9,866 nt of DNA from W425 sp964503235 (lineage in GTDB: Bacteria; Chloroflexota; Dehalococcoidia; Dehalococcoidales; RBG-16-60-22). This document shows, in pieces, positions 1 to 5,663 of this stretch. The notes under the pieces are model-generated. The model had not been told where the DNA came from and did no database searches. It worked only from the letters and a program-made list of their open reading frames with translations. The translations under genes and the position numbers were made by a program. The stretch lies in the NCBI GenBank assembly GCA_964503235.1, contig CAZCZJ010000087.1, positions 1 through 9,866 of the forward strand, written 5' to 3'. Each line of letters starts with the position of its first letter. Positions within the stretch are counted from its first letter, which is position 1.

Positions 1-52
<52 letters not shown>

Positions 53-106
53 AGTAAAATAGACATTCCATAAGTATTGTTGTTTCTATCTATTATAAGA
101 TATATA

Positions 107-952
107 ATGCCAAATAAGATGGCTTTAGCATTTGATGAGATAGGATATTGGTCAGAGATAAAGCTAGATATCATTAGGAAATATGCTCTACAATACTCTA
201 GGATTCTATCAAGTCAAAGGGATCCTGAATTATACCATGTATACATAGATGCTTTTGCTGGATCGGGAAAACATATTTCAAGGACTACAAGAGACCCTAT
301 ACCTGGAAGTCCACAAATTGCTTTAGATATTATCCCCGCTTTTAGAGAATACTACTTTATCGATATTGATGGAGCCAAGGTAGCTGAACTAAATAAAATG
401 GTAGCAAATCGCCCCGAAGCCCATGTTCTAGAAGGTGATTGTAATAAACGTTTACTAAATGACGTATTTCCGAATGTAGAATTTGATGACTACAAACGTG
501 CTTTTTGTCTTTTAGATCCGTATGGGCTAGATCTGGATTGGACTGTGTTGCATAAAGCAGGACAGATGAAATCAATAGAGATACTCCTTAACTTCCCAGT
601 GATGGATATGAATCGTAATGCACTATGGATTAATCCTGAAAATCTTAAATCATCATTAATCGAGAGAATGAATTTGTTTTGGGGTGATGATTCTTGGCAA
701 AAAGCCGCATATGCACAGCAACTTGACTTTAATGGTAAGATAAACCTTCGCAAACTAAGGAATACAGAAGTTGCGAATGCCTTTAGAAAGAGGTTAAAGG
801 ATGTCGCAGGATTTGAGCATGTATCTCAGCCGTTACCAATACGAAATTCTAATAATGCTGTTGTTTATTATCTTTTCCATGCATCCCAAAAACCTATTGC
901 TGTTAATATAATGAAATACATTTTTGACGACTACAGATACAGAAATTATTAA
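107..952 (+). CDS. tcmP: Three-Cys-motif partner protein TcmP
   Basis: The 281-aa product matches the TcmP family, which is known to occur beside three-Cys-motif (Gp37/Gp68, DUF5131) proteins. Its molecular role is not established. Numbering from the ATG at 107, it has a methyltransferase-like order of motifs: DAFAGSG at 48-54 (glycine-rich, SAM-binding-like), FIDID at 84-88, GDCN at 110-113 and LLDPYG at 135-140 (the catalytic NPPY/DPPY position). The family signatures LLNFPVMDMNRNALW at 160-174 and FWGDDSW at 191-197 follow. The frame is open from a TTG at 77, but the extra ten residues are hydrophobic and unlike the family start. ATG 107 or ATG 119 is more likely; neither has a clear Shine-Dalgarno, so the start is uncertain. 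The gene ends 14 nt before the DUF5131 gene, so the two are probably co-transcribed. It is AT-rich compared with genes from 2703 to 8387, which fits acquisition by transfer. Confidence 0.88.
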   Translation: MPNKMALAFDEIGYWSEIKLDIIRKYALQYSRILSSQRDPELYHVYIDAFAGSGKHISRTTRDPIPGSPQIALDIIPAFREYYFIDIDGAKVAELNKMVANRPEAHVLEGDCNKRLLNDVFPNVEFDDYKRAFCLLDPYGLDLDWTVLHKAGQMKSIEILLNFPVMDMNRNALWINPENLKSSLIERMNLFWGDDSWQKAAYAQQLDFNGKINLRKLRNTEVANAFRKRLKDVAGFEHVSQPLPIRNSNNAVVYYLFHASQKPIAVNIMKYIFDDYRYRNY

Positions 953-966
953 AAAGGAACAATGTA

Positions 967-1698
967 ATGGCACAATCAACATCTATTGAATGGACAGACT
1001 CAACATGGAATCCTGTTACTGGATGCTCCAAAATTAGTTCAGGATGTACAAACTGTTATGCTGAGCGTATAGCTTTCCGACTAAAAGCTATGGGTAATCC
1101 AAGCTATGCAAACGGATTTACGGTAACACTCCATGAAGAATTGCTTAAATTACCGTTAAAATGGAAAAAACCACATACCATATTCGTTAATTCGATGAGT
1201 GACCTATTCCATGAAGATATACCTGAAGAATTTATTATGCGTGTGTTTGATGTTATGCACAAAGCGGATTGGCACCGCTATCAAATTCTAACAAAAAGAT
1301 CAAGAAGAATGTTAGAAATGAGTTCAAGATTACATTGGATGCCTCATATATGGATGGGTGTAACGGTTGAGGAACAGGAATATATATACCGTATTGAACA
1401 TCTTCAACAAATTAATTCAAGTGTAAAGTTCTTATCTCTCGAACCGCTTCTTGGACCTATAACTAATATTCCTCTTAACGGTATTGATTGGGTGATTGTC
1501 GGAGGAGAGTCAGGACCAAAATCACGGCCGATAAAAAAGGATTGGGTGCTTGATATCCGTGACCAGTGTCAAGATAATAGAGTACCGTTTTTCTTTAAGC
1601 AATGGGGAGGGATAAACAAGAAAAAGGCTGGACGAGTGCTTGAGGGGCGTACCTGGGACGAAATCCCATCTTTATTATCAAGTCCACAATTAATTTAG
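967..1698 (+). CDS. DUF5131 / phage Gp37-Gp68 family three-Cys-motif protein
   Basis: The 243-aa product belongs to the Gp37/Gp68 family (DUF5131), first named from phage genes and found in many bacteria with TcmP. The N-terminal motif is GCSKISSGCTNCYAER, with C20, C27 and C30 spaced CX6CX2C, resembling an iron-sulfur or radical-SAM-like cluster site; no cluster has been assigned here. Further family signatures are FVNSMSDLFHEDIP at 73-86, SLEPLLGP at 157-164, DWVIVGGESGP at 174-184, FFFKQWGG at 208-215 and a C-terminal LEGRTWDEIP at 225-234, so the protein appears full length. An AAAAAGGAA ribosome binding site lies just upstream of ATG 967. It follows TcmP by 14 nt, the usual pairing. The function is unknown; an enzymatic role requiring both partners, possibly nucleic-acid or nucleotide modification or phage defence, is inference. 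Confidence 0.9.
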   Translation: MAQSTSIEWTDSTWNPVTGCSKISSGCTNCYAERIAFRLKAMGNPSYANGFTVTLHEELLKLPLKWKKPHTIFVNSMSDLFHEDIPEEFIMRVFDVMHKADWHRYQILTKRSRRMLEMSSRLHWMPHIWMGVTVEEQEYIYRIEHLQQINSSVKFLSLEPLLGPITNIPLNGIDWVIVGGESGPKSRPIKKDWVLDIRDQCQDNRVPFFFKQWGGINKKKAGRVLEGRTWDEIPSLLSSPQLI

Positions 1699-1725
1699 AT
1701 TTCCCTCTCCCATAAAACTCAGCAC

Positions 1726-1762
1726 TTACTGCAAAGAGCCCCTAGAGATATAGTCGCTGAGG
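1726..1762 (-). pseudogene. Vestigial 3' end of a CBS-domain gene
   Basis: Read on the minus strand this stretch encodes LSDYISRGSLQ followed by TAA. The intact CBS gene ends LSDYISGGSLQ followed by TAG. Over 36 nt (1727-1762 against 2704-2739) I count 32 identities, and two of the four differences are synonymous, as expected from a once-coding paralog. Homology stops abruptly at 1763. To the left a weaker resemblance (ATAA...CTCA before the stop) may extend about 18 nt. It is either the remains of a duplicated CBS gene or one arm of a direct repeat made by insertion at the 3' end of the CBS gene. Confidence 0.7.
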
Positions 1763-1787
1763 TGTATACCCTACCCCCCTATAGTAT

Positions 1788-1816
1788 TTGACAAACTTTA
1801 GAAAAAGTTGTAAAAG
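1788..1816 (+). promoter_or_regulatory. Promoter with operator-like inverted repeat before small membrane gene 1
   Basis: A perfect TTGACA (1788-1793) is followed after 17 nt by TAAAAG (1811-1816), a weak -10. The spacer holds a perfect inverted repeat, AACTTT (1794-1799) and AAAGTT (1804-1809) around AGAA. This is where a repressor would block RNA polymerase. The second membrane gene has the same TTGACAAA-17 nt-TAAAA layout. No regulator is identified. Confidence 0.5.
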
Positions 1817-1849
1817 AAGGCAGCTATCGATGAAAGGAGGGTATAAATT

Positions 1850-2101
1850 ATGGCAAAAAGTTTCATGGAGAAACGTAATGACCCAAAATATGTAGCGGAT
1901 ATGGCAGGCGCGAGTGCTAATTGGGGTGTAGCTCTCTGGATTCTTGGCTTTATATTCGCCATATTAGGCATCAGTGCTGATGTCAACGGCACCCTTGGTC
2001 TGACCATGATGGCCTGGTTCATGCTAGCAATCGTATTTCATCTGGCTGGTTTGTCTTATTGGATCGGCTGGGCATTGGCTGTGTATTTAAAGAAGGAATA
2101 G
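1850..2101 (+). CDS. Small two-helix membrane protein, copy 1
   Basis: This 83-aa protein belongs to no family I recognise. A polar N-terminus of about 24 residues is followed by two hydrophobic segments (about residues 25-43 and 54-79), separated by a short loop containing DVNGTLGL, and a basic tail KKE. It is paralogous to the gene at 2337: both share AL..LG in helix 1, AD..(N)NGTLGL or AD..NNTLGL in the loop, WF.LA at the start of helix 2 and G...W...ALA near the end. An excellent Shine-Dalgarno AAAGGAGG (1833-1840) sits 9 nt before the ATG, which together with the promoter and the paralog makes this a real gene. The product is probably in the cytoplasmic membrane; function unknown. Confidence 0.78.
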   Translation: MAKSFMEKRNDPKYVADMAGASANWGVALWILGFIFAILGISADVNGTLGLTMMAWFMLAIVFHLAGLSYWIGWALAVYLKKE

Positions 2102-2141
2102 ACGTACAAACTGCTTTTATAACTGATTCAGGCTATCTGAC

Positions 2142-2166
2142 TGACTGAGCGGTCAAGGGTTTTTAT
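2142..2166 (+). terminator. Weak intrinsic terminator after small membrane gene 1
   Basis: TGAC (2142-2145) pairs with GTCA (2152-2155), extended by a T-G pair around a GAGC loop. It is followed by AGGG and a T run at 2160-2164. The stem is short, so termination would be modest. Confidence 0.4.
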
Positions 2167-2178
2167 ATATTATATATA

Positions 2179-2196
2179 GGCGCTCCGGAAGAAGCG
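2179..2196 (+). repeat. 18-nt conserved 3' element, copy 1
   Basis: The sequence GGCGCTCCGGAAGAAGCG lies 77 nt after the stop of small membrane gene 1. It recurs with one mismatch (17 of 18) after gene 2, although the DNA between each stop codon and its copy has diverged much more. It contains the palindrome TCCGGA and can fold only into a short CGCT/AGCG stem. Its preservation suggests a function (RNA 3' element, protein site or recombination site), but I cannot name one. Confidence 0.6.
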
Positions 2197-2278
2197 TAAC
2201 AGCTAATTAAACGTTGGTAAAATCTAGCGAGGATATATATGGAGGCGGTGATGGGGCAAGGGCGGGGGAGACGATGTG

Positions 2279-2307
2279 TTGACAAATAGCACTAAAAATG
2301 TTAAAAA
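2279..2307 (+). promoter_or_regulatory. Promoter before small membrane gene 2
   Basis: A perfect TTGACA (2279-2284) is followed after 17 nt by TAAAAA (2302-2307). The spacing and the weak A-rich -10 match the promoter at 1788-1816, so the two look duplicated together with their genes. The inverted repeat in the copy 1 spacer is not conserved here. Confidence 0.45.
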
Positions 2308-2336
2308 GACAAAATTTTATAAAGAGGAGATGAAAA

Positions 2337-2579
2337 ATGGCAGAAGTTCCCAAAGATATGAAATTCCTGTTATTTGGAAAGGGCGCCAGGTGGCATGCAA
2401 AGATGTCAATGGCTTTAGATTTTCTGGGCATAGCAATACTGATAGTGGCCATCATAGCCGATGCTACCAATAATACGCTTGGTCTGGAGACAACCCACTG
2501 GTTCATACTGGCACCGGCACTCTGGATACTGGGACTGTGGGCATGGTTAACAGCATTAAGTGCTGCCAGGGAGGGGTAA
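2337..2579 (+). CDS. Small two-helix membrane protein, copy 2
   Basis: This 80-aa protein is a paralog of the one at 1850. The polar, basic N-terminus (about 24 residues) precedes helix 1 (about residues 25-42, MALDFLGIAILIVAIIAD), a loop with NNTLGLETTH, helix 2 (about 55-76, rich in Trp) and a short AAREG tail. The ribosome binding site AAAGAGGAG (2321-2329) is well placed for ATG 2337. An alternative frame from 2276 overlaps it but lacks the paralog similarity and is not coding. The gene converges on the CBS gene at 2703. Function unknown; a membrane location is inferred from hydrophobicity only. Confidence 0.78.
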   Translation: MAEVPKDMKFLLFGKGARWHAKMSMALDFLGIAILIVAIIADATNNTLGLETTHWFILAPALWILGLWAWLTALSAAREG

Positions 2580-2649
2580 ACATACCCGCTGTTAAAGCGA
2601 CTAGTGCTACTTAAATCACTTGTCAATCGGTGTGTATTTGTATATTATC

Positions 2650-2667
2650 GGCACTCCGGAAGAAGCG
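2650..2667 (+). repeat. 18-nt conserved 3' element, copy 2
   Basis: The sequence GGCACTCCGGAAGAAGCG lies 70 nt after the stop of small membrane gene 2. It is the second copy of the element at 2179-2196 and is likewise preceded by a TATATTAT-type AT-rich stretch. The flanks diverge while the element itself is kept. Confidence 0.6.
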
Positions 2668-2673
2668 GATGGG

Positions 2674-2703
2674 AAAAAGGGGGAGTGATATAACCTCACC
2701 CCC
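2674..2703 (-). terminator. Intrinsic terminator of the CBS gene
   Basis: On the minus strand the foot of the CBS stop codon begins a GC-rich hairpin. In plus-strand terms GGGGG-A-GTGA (2679-2688) pairs with TCAC-CCCC (2696-2703), with one bulged base and a 7-nt loop. The A run at 2674-2678 gives a TTTTT tract directly after the stem in the minus transcript. This is a convincing rho-independent terminator, overlapping the final base of the stop codon. Confidence 0.7.
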
Positions 2704-3152
2704 TACTGCAAAGACCCACCGGAGATATAGTCGCTGAGGAAGCGGACTTTGTCGTCGGTCTCTTCCAGCTTGAAGCCGATAAGGTCGCGCATGGTAATCA
2801 TACCGATAACCTTTTTATCGTCCACCACCGGGAGGTGCCTGATTCTCTCCGTCCTCATCGTGTTGATGGCATAATCAATATCATCGTCCGCCTGGGCAAT
2901 CGCCACTTTACGCGACATGACATCCTGCACCTTGCATTTAGAGCAGTCGGTGGAGCCGGTAAAGCACTTCCTGACGATATCCCTCTCGGTGATGATGCCC
3001 ACCAGCCCGCCTTTATCGTTACACACCGGGAAAGAACCCCGGTCATGCTCAATCAGCTTGTCGACAATTGACGAGATAGTATCATTGGGACTTACCGTAA
3101 TCGCAACCCGGTGTTTCATGTCCTTGCTATTTAAAAGTTCTCCCAGCTTCAT
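2703..3152 (-). CDS. CBS-domain pair protein with a Cys-containing linker
   Basis: The 149-aa product is a tandem CBS (Bateman module) protein of normal length for stand-alone members, which usually sense adenine nucleotides and regulate partner proteins. CBS1 spans about residues 15-62, with FPVCNDKGGLVGIITERDIV at 41-60. CBS2 spans about 76-127, with HLPVVDDKKVIGMITMRDLI at 106-125. The linker carries C63, C70 and C73 (CX6CX2C), plus C44 in CBS1; such cysteines could bind metal or sense redox, which is inference. ATG 3152 has a strong AGAAGGAGG site 7 nt upstream. It lies 24 nt downstream of the minus-strand gene 3602-3177 and is likely co-transcribed with it. A vestigial copy of its last 12 codons lies at 1726-1762. 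The ligand and partner are unknown. Confidence 0.9.
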   Translation of the reverse strand: MKLGELLNSKDMKHRVAITVSPNDTISSIVDKLIEHDRGSFPVCNDKGGLVGIITERDIVRKCFTGSTDCSKCKVQDVMSRKVAIAQADDDIDYAINTMRTERIRHLPVVDDKKVIGMITMRDLIGFKLEETDDKVRFLSDYISGGSLQ

Positions 3153-3176
3153 TTTCTGCCTCCTTCTAAAATATCC

Positions 3177-3602
3177 CTAAGCCTTCCTCTTCCTCTCCTC
3201 CTTCTGGCATCGCTTTTCCGCCTTGAGCCTTTCCTTCTCTTCCCGTTTTTTCATCGCGGCCTCAAGCTCCAGCTGCAGGGGGCTTTTATATTCCCTTCCC
3301 TCCGCCTCCGCCATCTCTCTCCCCAGCGCTTCCCGGTCCTTGTGGAATCCATCCCGGCTAATCGCCTTAAACCTCCTCGTAGCCCAGCTACCGAAGAAAT
3401 AGTTAGCGCGGAAATTATCTATCTCTTCCCAGGCACTGAAGTTAATAGCCATACGTTTCTGTTCTTCATAGTCCACATCGGCATCAGGTTCCCCGTCAGA
3501 CGCCAGTCCACCAGCCTGCGCCTGCCGCAGCCGTTTTTGATCCTGATAAAGCCGCCGGTAAGCCCTCCCGGGGACGGCGAATATTGTCCTAAAAAATCCC
3601 AT
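3177..3602 (-). CDS. Unrecognised charged protein, first gene of the CBS operon
   Basis: I do not recognise this 141-aa protein. The N-terminus (MGFFRTIFAVPGRAYRRLY) is hydrophobic then basic and could form an amphipathic, membrane-associating helix; no cleavable signal is evident. An acidic stretch (DGEPDADVDYEE) follows, then a mixed region rich in aromatics at about 52-80 (FSAWEEIDNFRANYFFGSWA). The C-terminal third is a highly charged Lys/Glu/Arg helix, probably coiled coil, ending KRCQKEERKRKA. A GAGGAAG site lies upstream of the ATG at 3602. It is followed after 24 nt by the CBS gene and preceded by a good promoter, so the pair looks like one transcription unit and the two products may act together. 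Its GC-rich codon use matches the CBS gene. Confidence 0.72.
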   Translation of the reverse strand: MGFFRTIFAVPGRAYRRLYQDQKRLRQAQAGGLASDGEPDADVDYEEQKRMAINFSAWEEIDNFRANYFFGSWATRRFKAISRDGFHKDREALGREMAEAEGREYKSPLQLELEAAMKKREEKERLKAEKRCQKEERKRKA

Positions 3603-3645
3603 AATTATCTTCCTCGGTGCTTAATACTTTAGCAAAGCTACTCTG

Positions 3646-3683
3646 ACTATATGTATTATACACTTTTCATGTCAATTTTGACT
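3646..3683 (-). promoter_or_regulatory. Promoter of the 3602-2703 minus operon with inverted repeat
   Basis: Two overlapping readings exist on the minus strand. The first is TTGACA (3670-3675), an 18-nt spacer and TATAGT (3646-3651). The second is a perfect -10 TATAAT (3655-3660) with a poor -35, AGTCAA (3678-3683). A GTCAA-TT-TTGAC inverted repeat (3671-3682) overlaps the -35 region and could be an operator. Either reading gives a leader of about 35-50 nt before the gene starting at 3602. Confidence 0.55.
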
Positions 3684-3724
3684 ATTAAAGGCTGAGTTTA
3701 GCACTGGTGATTCTCGGATATTCT

Positions 3725-3818
3725 CCCCCTGTCCCCCTCTCAAACGGATTTATCTTTTATACCTGTATTTGATTATATTTGAGAGGGGGATAAATTTTAA
3801 GAGGGGCTGATGCCCCTC
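3725..3818. repeat. Dispersed palindromic repeat, copy A
   Basis: Perfect 12-bp arms CCCCCTCTCAAA (3733-3744) and TTTGAGAGGGGG (3778-3789) enclose a 33-nt loop. GATAAATTTTAAGAGGGGCTGATG and a second hairpin, GAGGGGC-TGAT-GCCCCTC (3801-3818), follow. The same order (CCCCCTG-CCCC-TCTC, GGGGG, AT-rich, AAGAGGGGCTG) recurs at 8406-8469. It is a non-coding, MITE-like or REP-like family without a transposase here. This repeat sits in a 498-nt gene-free divergent region (3603-4100) that also holds promoters at both ends. Confidence 0.65.
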
Positions 3819-3842
3819 TACGCAGGCTACTCCCCTTTTAAG

Positions 3843-3930
3843 AAGGAGAAAAATCCTCCTTAGTCCCCCTGCCTTCGCCGAAGCGGCTATAGTAGGCAAG
3901 CCTTTACGAAAGGGGGAGACGGGGTGGGGA
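3843..3930. repeat. Further palindromic repeat fragments in the divergent intergenic region
   Basis: The hairpin AAGGAG-N7-CTCCTT (3843-3861) is followed by a GC-rich stretch and then CCTTTACGAAAGGGGGAGACGGGG from about 3902. The latter matches the reverse complement of the hairpin at 9791-9815 (CCTTT-ACG-AAAGG core, then a G-rich run), so it is a degraded copy of the same repeat family in opposite orientation. I see no coding potential in it. Confidence 0.5.
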
Positions 3931-3994
3931 AAAACTAACGGACACTAATACGATGATACTGGGCGGCCCGGGTGGGAAAAGATATCTTGTATTT

Positions 3995-4023
3995 TTGACT
4001 TTTTATACACGGGTAGATAATAT
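3995..4023 (+). promoter_or_regulatory. Promoter before the DUF1893 gene
   Basis: TTGACT (3995-4000) is followed after exactly 17 nt by TAATAT (4018-4023), within an AT-rich block unlike its GC-rich surroundings. This gives a leader of about 70 nt. The leader contains the perfect palindrome TCGATATATCGA (4041-4052), a possible operator; its CGATATATC core recurs upstream of the cupin gene at 5619-5627. Confidence 0.55.
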
Positions 4024-4100
4024 AATAAATAGACACATTATCGATATATCGAAAGACCGGACGGATTGAGCCATACCCGCCCAGACACATTTCAGATAAG

Positions 4101-4502
4101 ATGTTTGAACAACTGTTTACAGAATTCCTGACGAGCGACGATACCCTCCGCATATACGACGGCGACAGGCTGGTGTTCTCCTCGAAAAAGGAGAGACTAA
4201 TGCCGCTGATGGAATACCTCGGCGGAGCGGCCTCTCAACATAAAAATGTCACGATATTCGATAAAGTCATGGGCAACGCCGCCGCCCTGCTCTCGGTCAA
4301 AGCGGGCTGCCGTGAGGTCCGCAGTCCCCTGGGCAGCGAACTGGCGGTGAAAACCCTCGATAGATACAGCATCACCCACCACCTCACGGCCACCGTGCCT
4401 TTTATAACACAGGCGGATGGTAAAACCATGTGCCCCATGGAAAAGCTTTCAATAGATAAAGAACCGGAGGAATTCTACCGGGTGCTGAAAGCCCGCATCT
4501 AA
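4101..4502 (+). CDS. DUF1893 family protein (TM1506-like, cytidine-deaminase fold)
   Basis: The 133-aa product matches DUF1893, a family with a cytidine-deaminase-like fold known from the Thermotoga TM1506 structure; no reaction has been established. Recognisable features are IYDGDRLVFSS at 18-28, the signature DKVMGNAAALL at 54-64, C70, SPLGSELAVKTLDR at 75-88 and the C-terminal MCPMEKL at 110-116. The length is normal. The ATG at 4101 has only a weak AGATAAG site, but no other in-frame ATG lies nearby and the family alignment supports this start. The aldo/keto reductase begins 38 nt later on the same strand, and an upstream promoter makes this the probable first gene of the 4101-8387 cluster. 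Confidence 0.85.
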   Translation: MFEQLFTEFLTSDDTLRIYDGDRLVFSSKKERLMPLMEYLGGAASQHKNVTIFDKVMGNAAALLSVKAGCREVRSPLGSELAVKTLDRYSITHHLTATVPFITQADGKTMCPMEKLSIDKEPEEFYRVLKARI

Positions 4503-4540
4503 GCCAACGCACCGGCAGACTCCTGCTGAAAGGAGAACGC

Positions 4541-5581
4541 GTGAAAAAGATAAGACTCGGTAAGACGGATATGATGGTAACGCAGATAGGATTCGGGGGT
4601 ATCCCCATCCAGCGACTCTCGGATAAAGACGCCGTGAACGTCGTCAGGAGATGCCTCGACCTGGGCATAAATTTCTTCGATACCGCCAACGGCTATACCA
4701 CCAGCGAGGAGCGCATCGGCAAAGCGATAAAAGGGCGGCGCCGTGAAGACATTTTCATCGCCACCAAGACCTTTGCCCGCTCCCATGAAGAAATAAAAGA
4801 GCACCTCGACCTGAGCCTGAAACGGCTTAATATAGAATATATAGACCTTTACCAGTTCCACCAGGTCGGCGACCTTGATGCCATGAAAAAAATCCTCGAC
4901 CCCGAAAACGGGCTGATCCGGGACTTCGAAGACGCCAAAAAAGCCGGCAAAATACGGCACATCGGCGCCACAGTTCACAAGCTGGACACCGCTAAAGAGC
5001 TGGTAAAAAGCGAGCGATTCGAGACCCTCATGTTCCCGTTTAACTTCATTACCTGCGAGCCCGCCGACGAACTGCTGCCCCTCTGCCGCGAACATGACGT
5101 CGGATTCATCAATATGAAGCCGATGGCCGGGGGCATGCTGGAAGATGCATCCGTAGCCTTCAAATACCTCTTCCGGTTTCCCGATATTGCGATAATCCCC
5201 GGCATCGAAAAGGTGAGCGAGATTGAAGAAATAGTCAGCTTATACGAAGACCCCCACGAAATGACCGCCGCCGAGAAAGAAAAAATGGGACAGCTCCGGG
5301 AGGAACTGGGAACCCGGTTTTGCCGTCGCTGCGAATACTGCCAGCCGTGCCAGCAGGGAGTCCCGATATCGATGTTGATGGCTTTCCCTTCCTTCGTCAA
5401 ACGCCTGCCTCCCGACTGGTACCTTAAAAACCCTCACATCCCCGATATGATGGAGAAAGCCACCGAGTGCATCGAGTGCGGCGAGTGCGAAACCAGATGC
5501 CCCTATAACCTGCCGATAAGAGAGATGATTAAAGAAAGTTATAACCTGTTTAAAGAAATGAAAGCGACTCACTCAAATTAG
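4541..5581 (+). CDS. Aldo/keto reductase with C-terminal 4Fe-4S ferredoxin-like domain
   Basis: The 346-aa product has an aldo/keto reductase TIM barrel (about residues 1-240). The canonical tetrad is visible: D47, Y52 (in FFDTANGY), K76 (ATKTF) and H107 (YQFHQ). The C-terminal region holds two cysteine clusters: C261, C264, C267, C270 and then C310, C313, C316, C320 (CIECGECETRCPYNLP). This is typical of the Fe-S aldo/keto reductases common in anaerobes. It would reduce or oxidise a carbonyl or alcohol with NAD(P)H and could pass electrons through the clusters; the substrate is unknown. The start is GTG at 4541 with AAGGAG upstream (4530-4535). No export signal, so cytoplasmic. Its neighbours are DUF1893 38 nt upstream and a cupin 82 nt downstream. 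Confidence 0.93.
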   Translation: MKKIRLGKTDMMVTQIGFGGIPIQRLSDKDAVNVVRRCLDLGINFFDTANGYTTSEERIGKAIKGRRREDIFIATKTFARSHEEIKEHLDLSLKRLNIEYIDLYQFHQVGDLDAMKKILDPENGLIRDFEDAKKAGKIRHIGATVHKLDTAKELVKSERFETLMFPFNFITCEPADELLPLCREHDVGFINMKPMAGGMLEDASVAFKYLFRFPDIAIIPGIEKVSEIEEIVSLYEDPHEMTAAEKEKMGQLREELGTRFCRRCEYCQPCQQGVPISMLMAFPSFVKRLPPDWYLKNPHIPDMMEKATECIECGECETRCPYNLPIREMIKESYNLFKEMKATHSN

Positions 5582-5615
5582 TTTTCTTGAAAACATCGGG
5601 GGATAAAAGTATACT
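5581..5615 (+). promoter_or_regulatory. Promoter with overlapping palindrome before the cupin gene
   Basis: TTGAAA (5587-5592) is followed after exactly 17 nt by TATACT (5610-5615), a good match to a housekeeping promoter. The -35 lies inside a perfect inverted repeat, GTTTTC-TT-GAAAAC (5581-5594), starting at the last base of the aldo/keto reductase stop codon, so a regulator could act here. The cupin gene can therefore probably be transcribed separately. Confidence 0.55.
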
Positions 5616-5663
5616 AAACGATATATCATTTCCGAGTATTCAGTAACGGAAGGAGAATAGCGT

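Noticed and set aside
77..106. Longer TcmP start from TTG at 77
   Set aside because: It adds a hydrophobic ten-residue stretch unlike TcmP starts and has no ribosome binding site.
2251..2289. 12-codon open frame MGQGRGRRCVDK with GGAGG upstream, before the second membrane gene
   Set aside because: It is very short and overlaps the TTGACA promoter element; there is nothing comparable before the paralog, so probably chance.
2207..2626. Long minus-strand frame across the second membrane gene
   Set aside because: It is antisense to a gene supported by paralogy, promoter and ribosome binding site, and the product resembles nothing known.
3690..3930. CRISPR array in the repeat-rich intergenic region
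   Set aside because: The repeats are inverted, irregular in spacing and of differing sequence; no direct-repeat and spacer periodicity and no cas genes.
4499..5095. 198-codon minus-strand frame inside the aldo/keto reductase gene
   Set aside because: It is a shadow of a GC-rich coding region; the plus-strand frame has the catalytic tetrad and Fe-S motifs.
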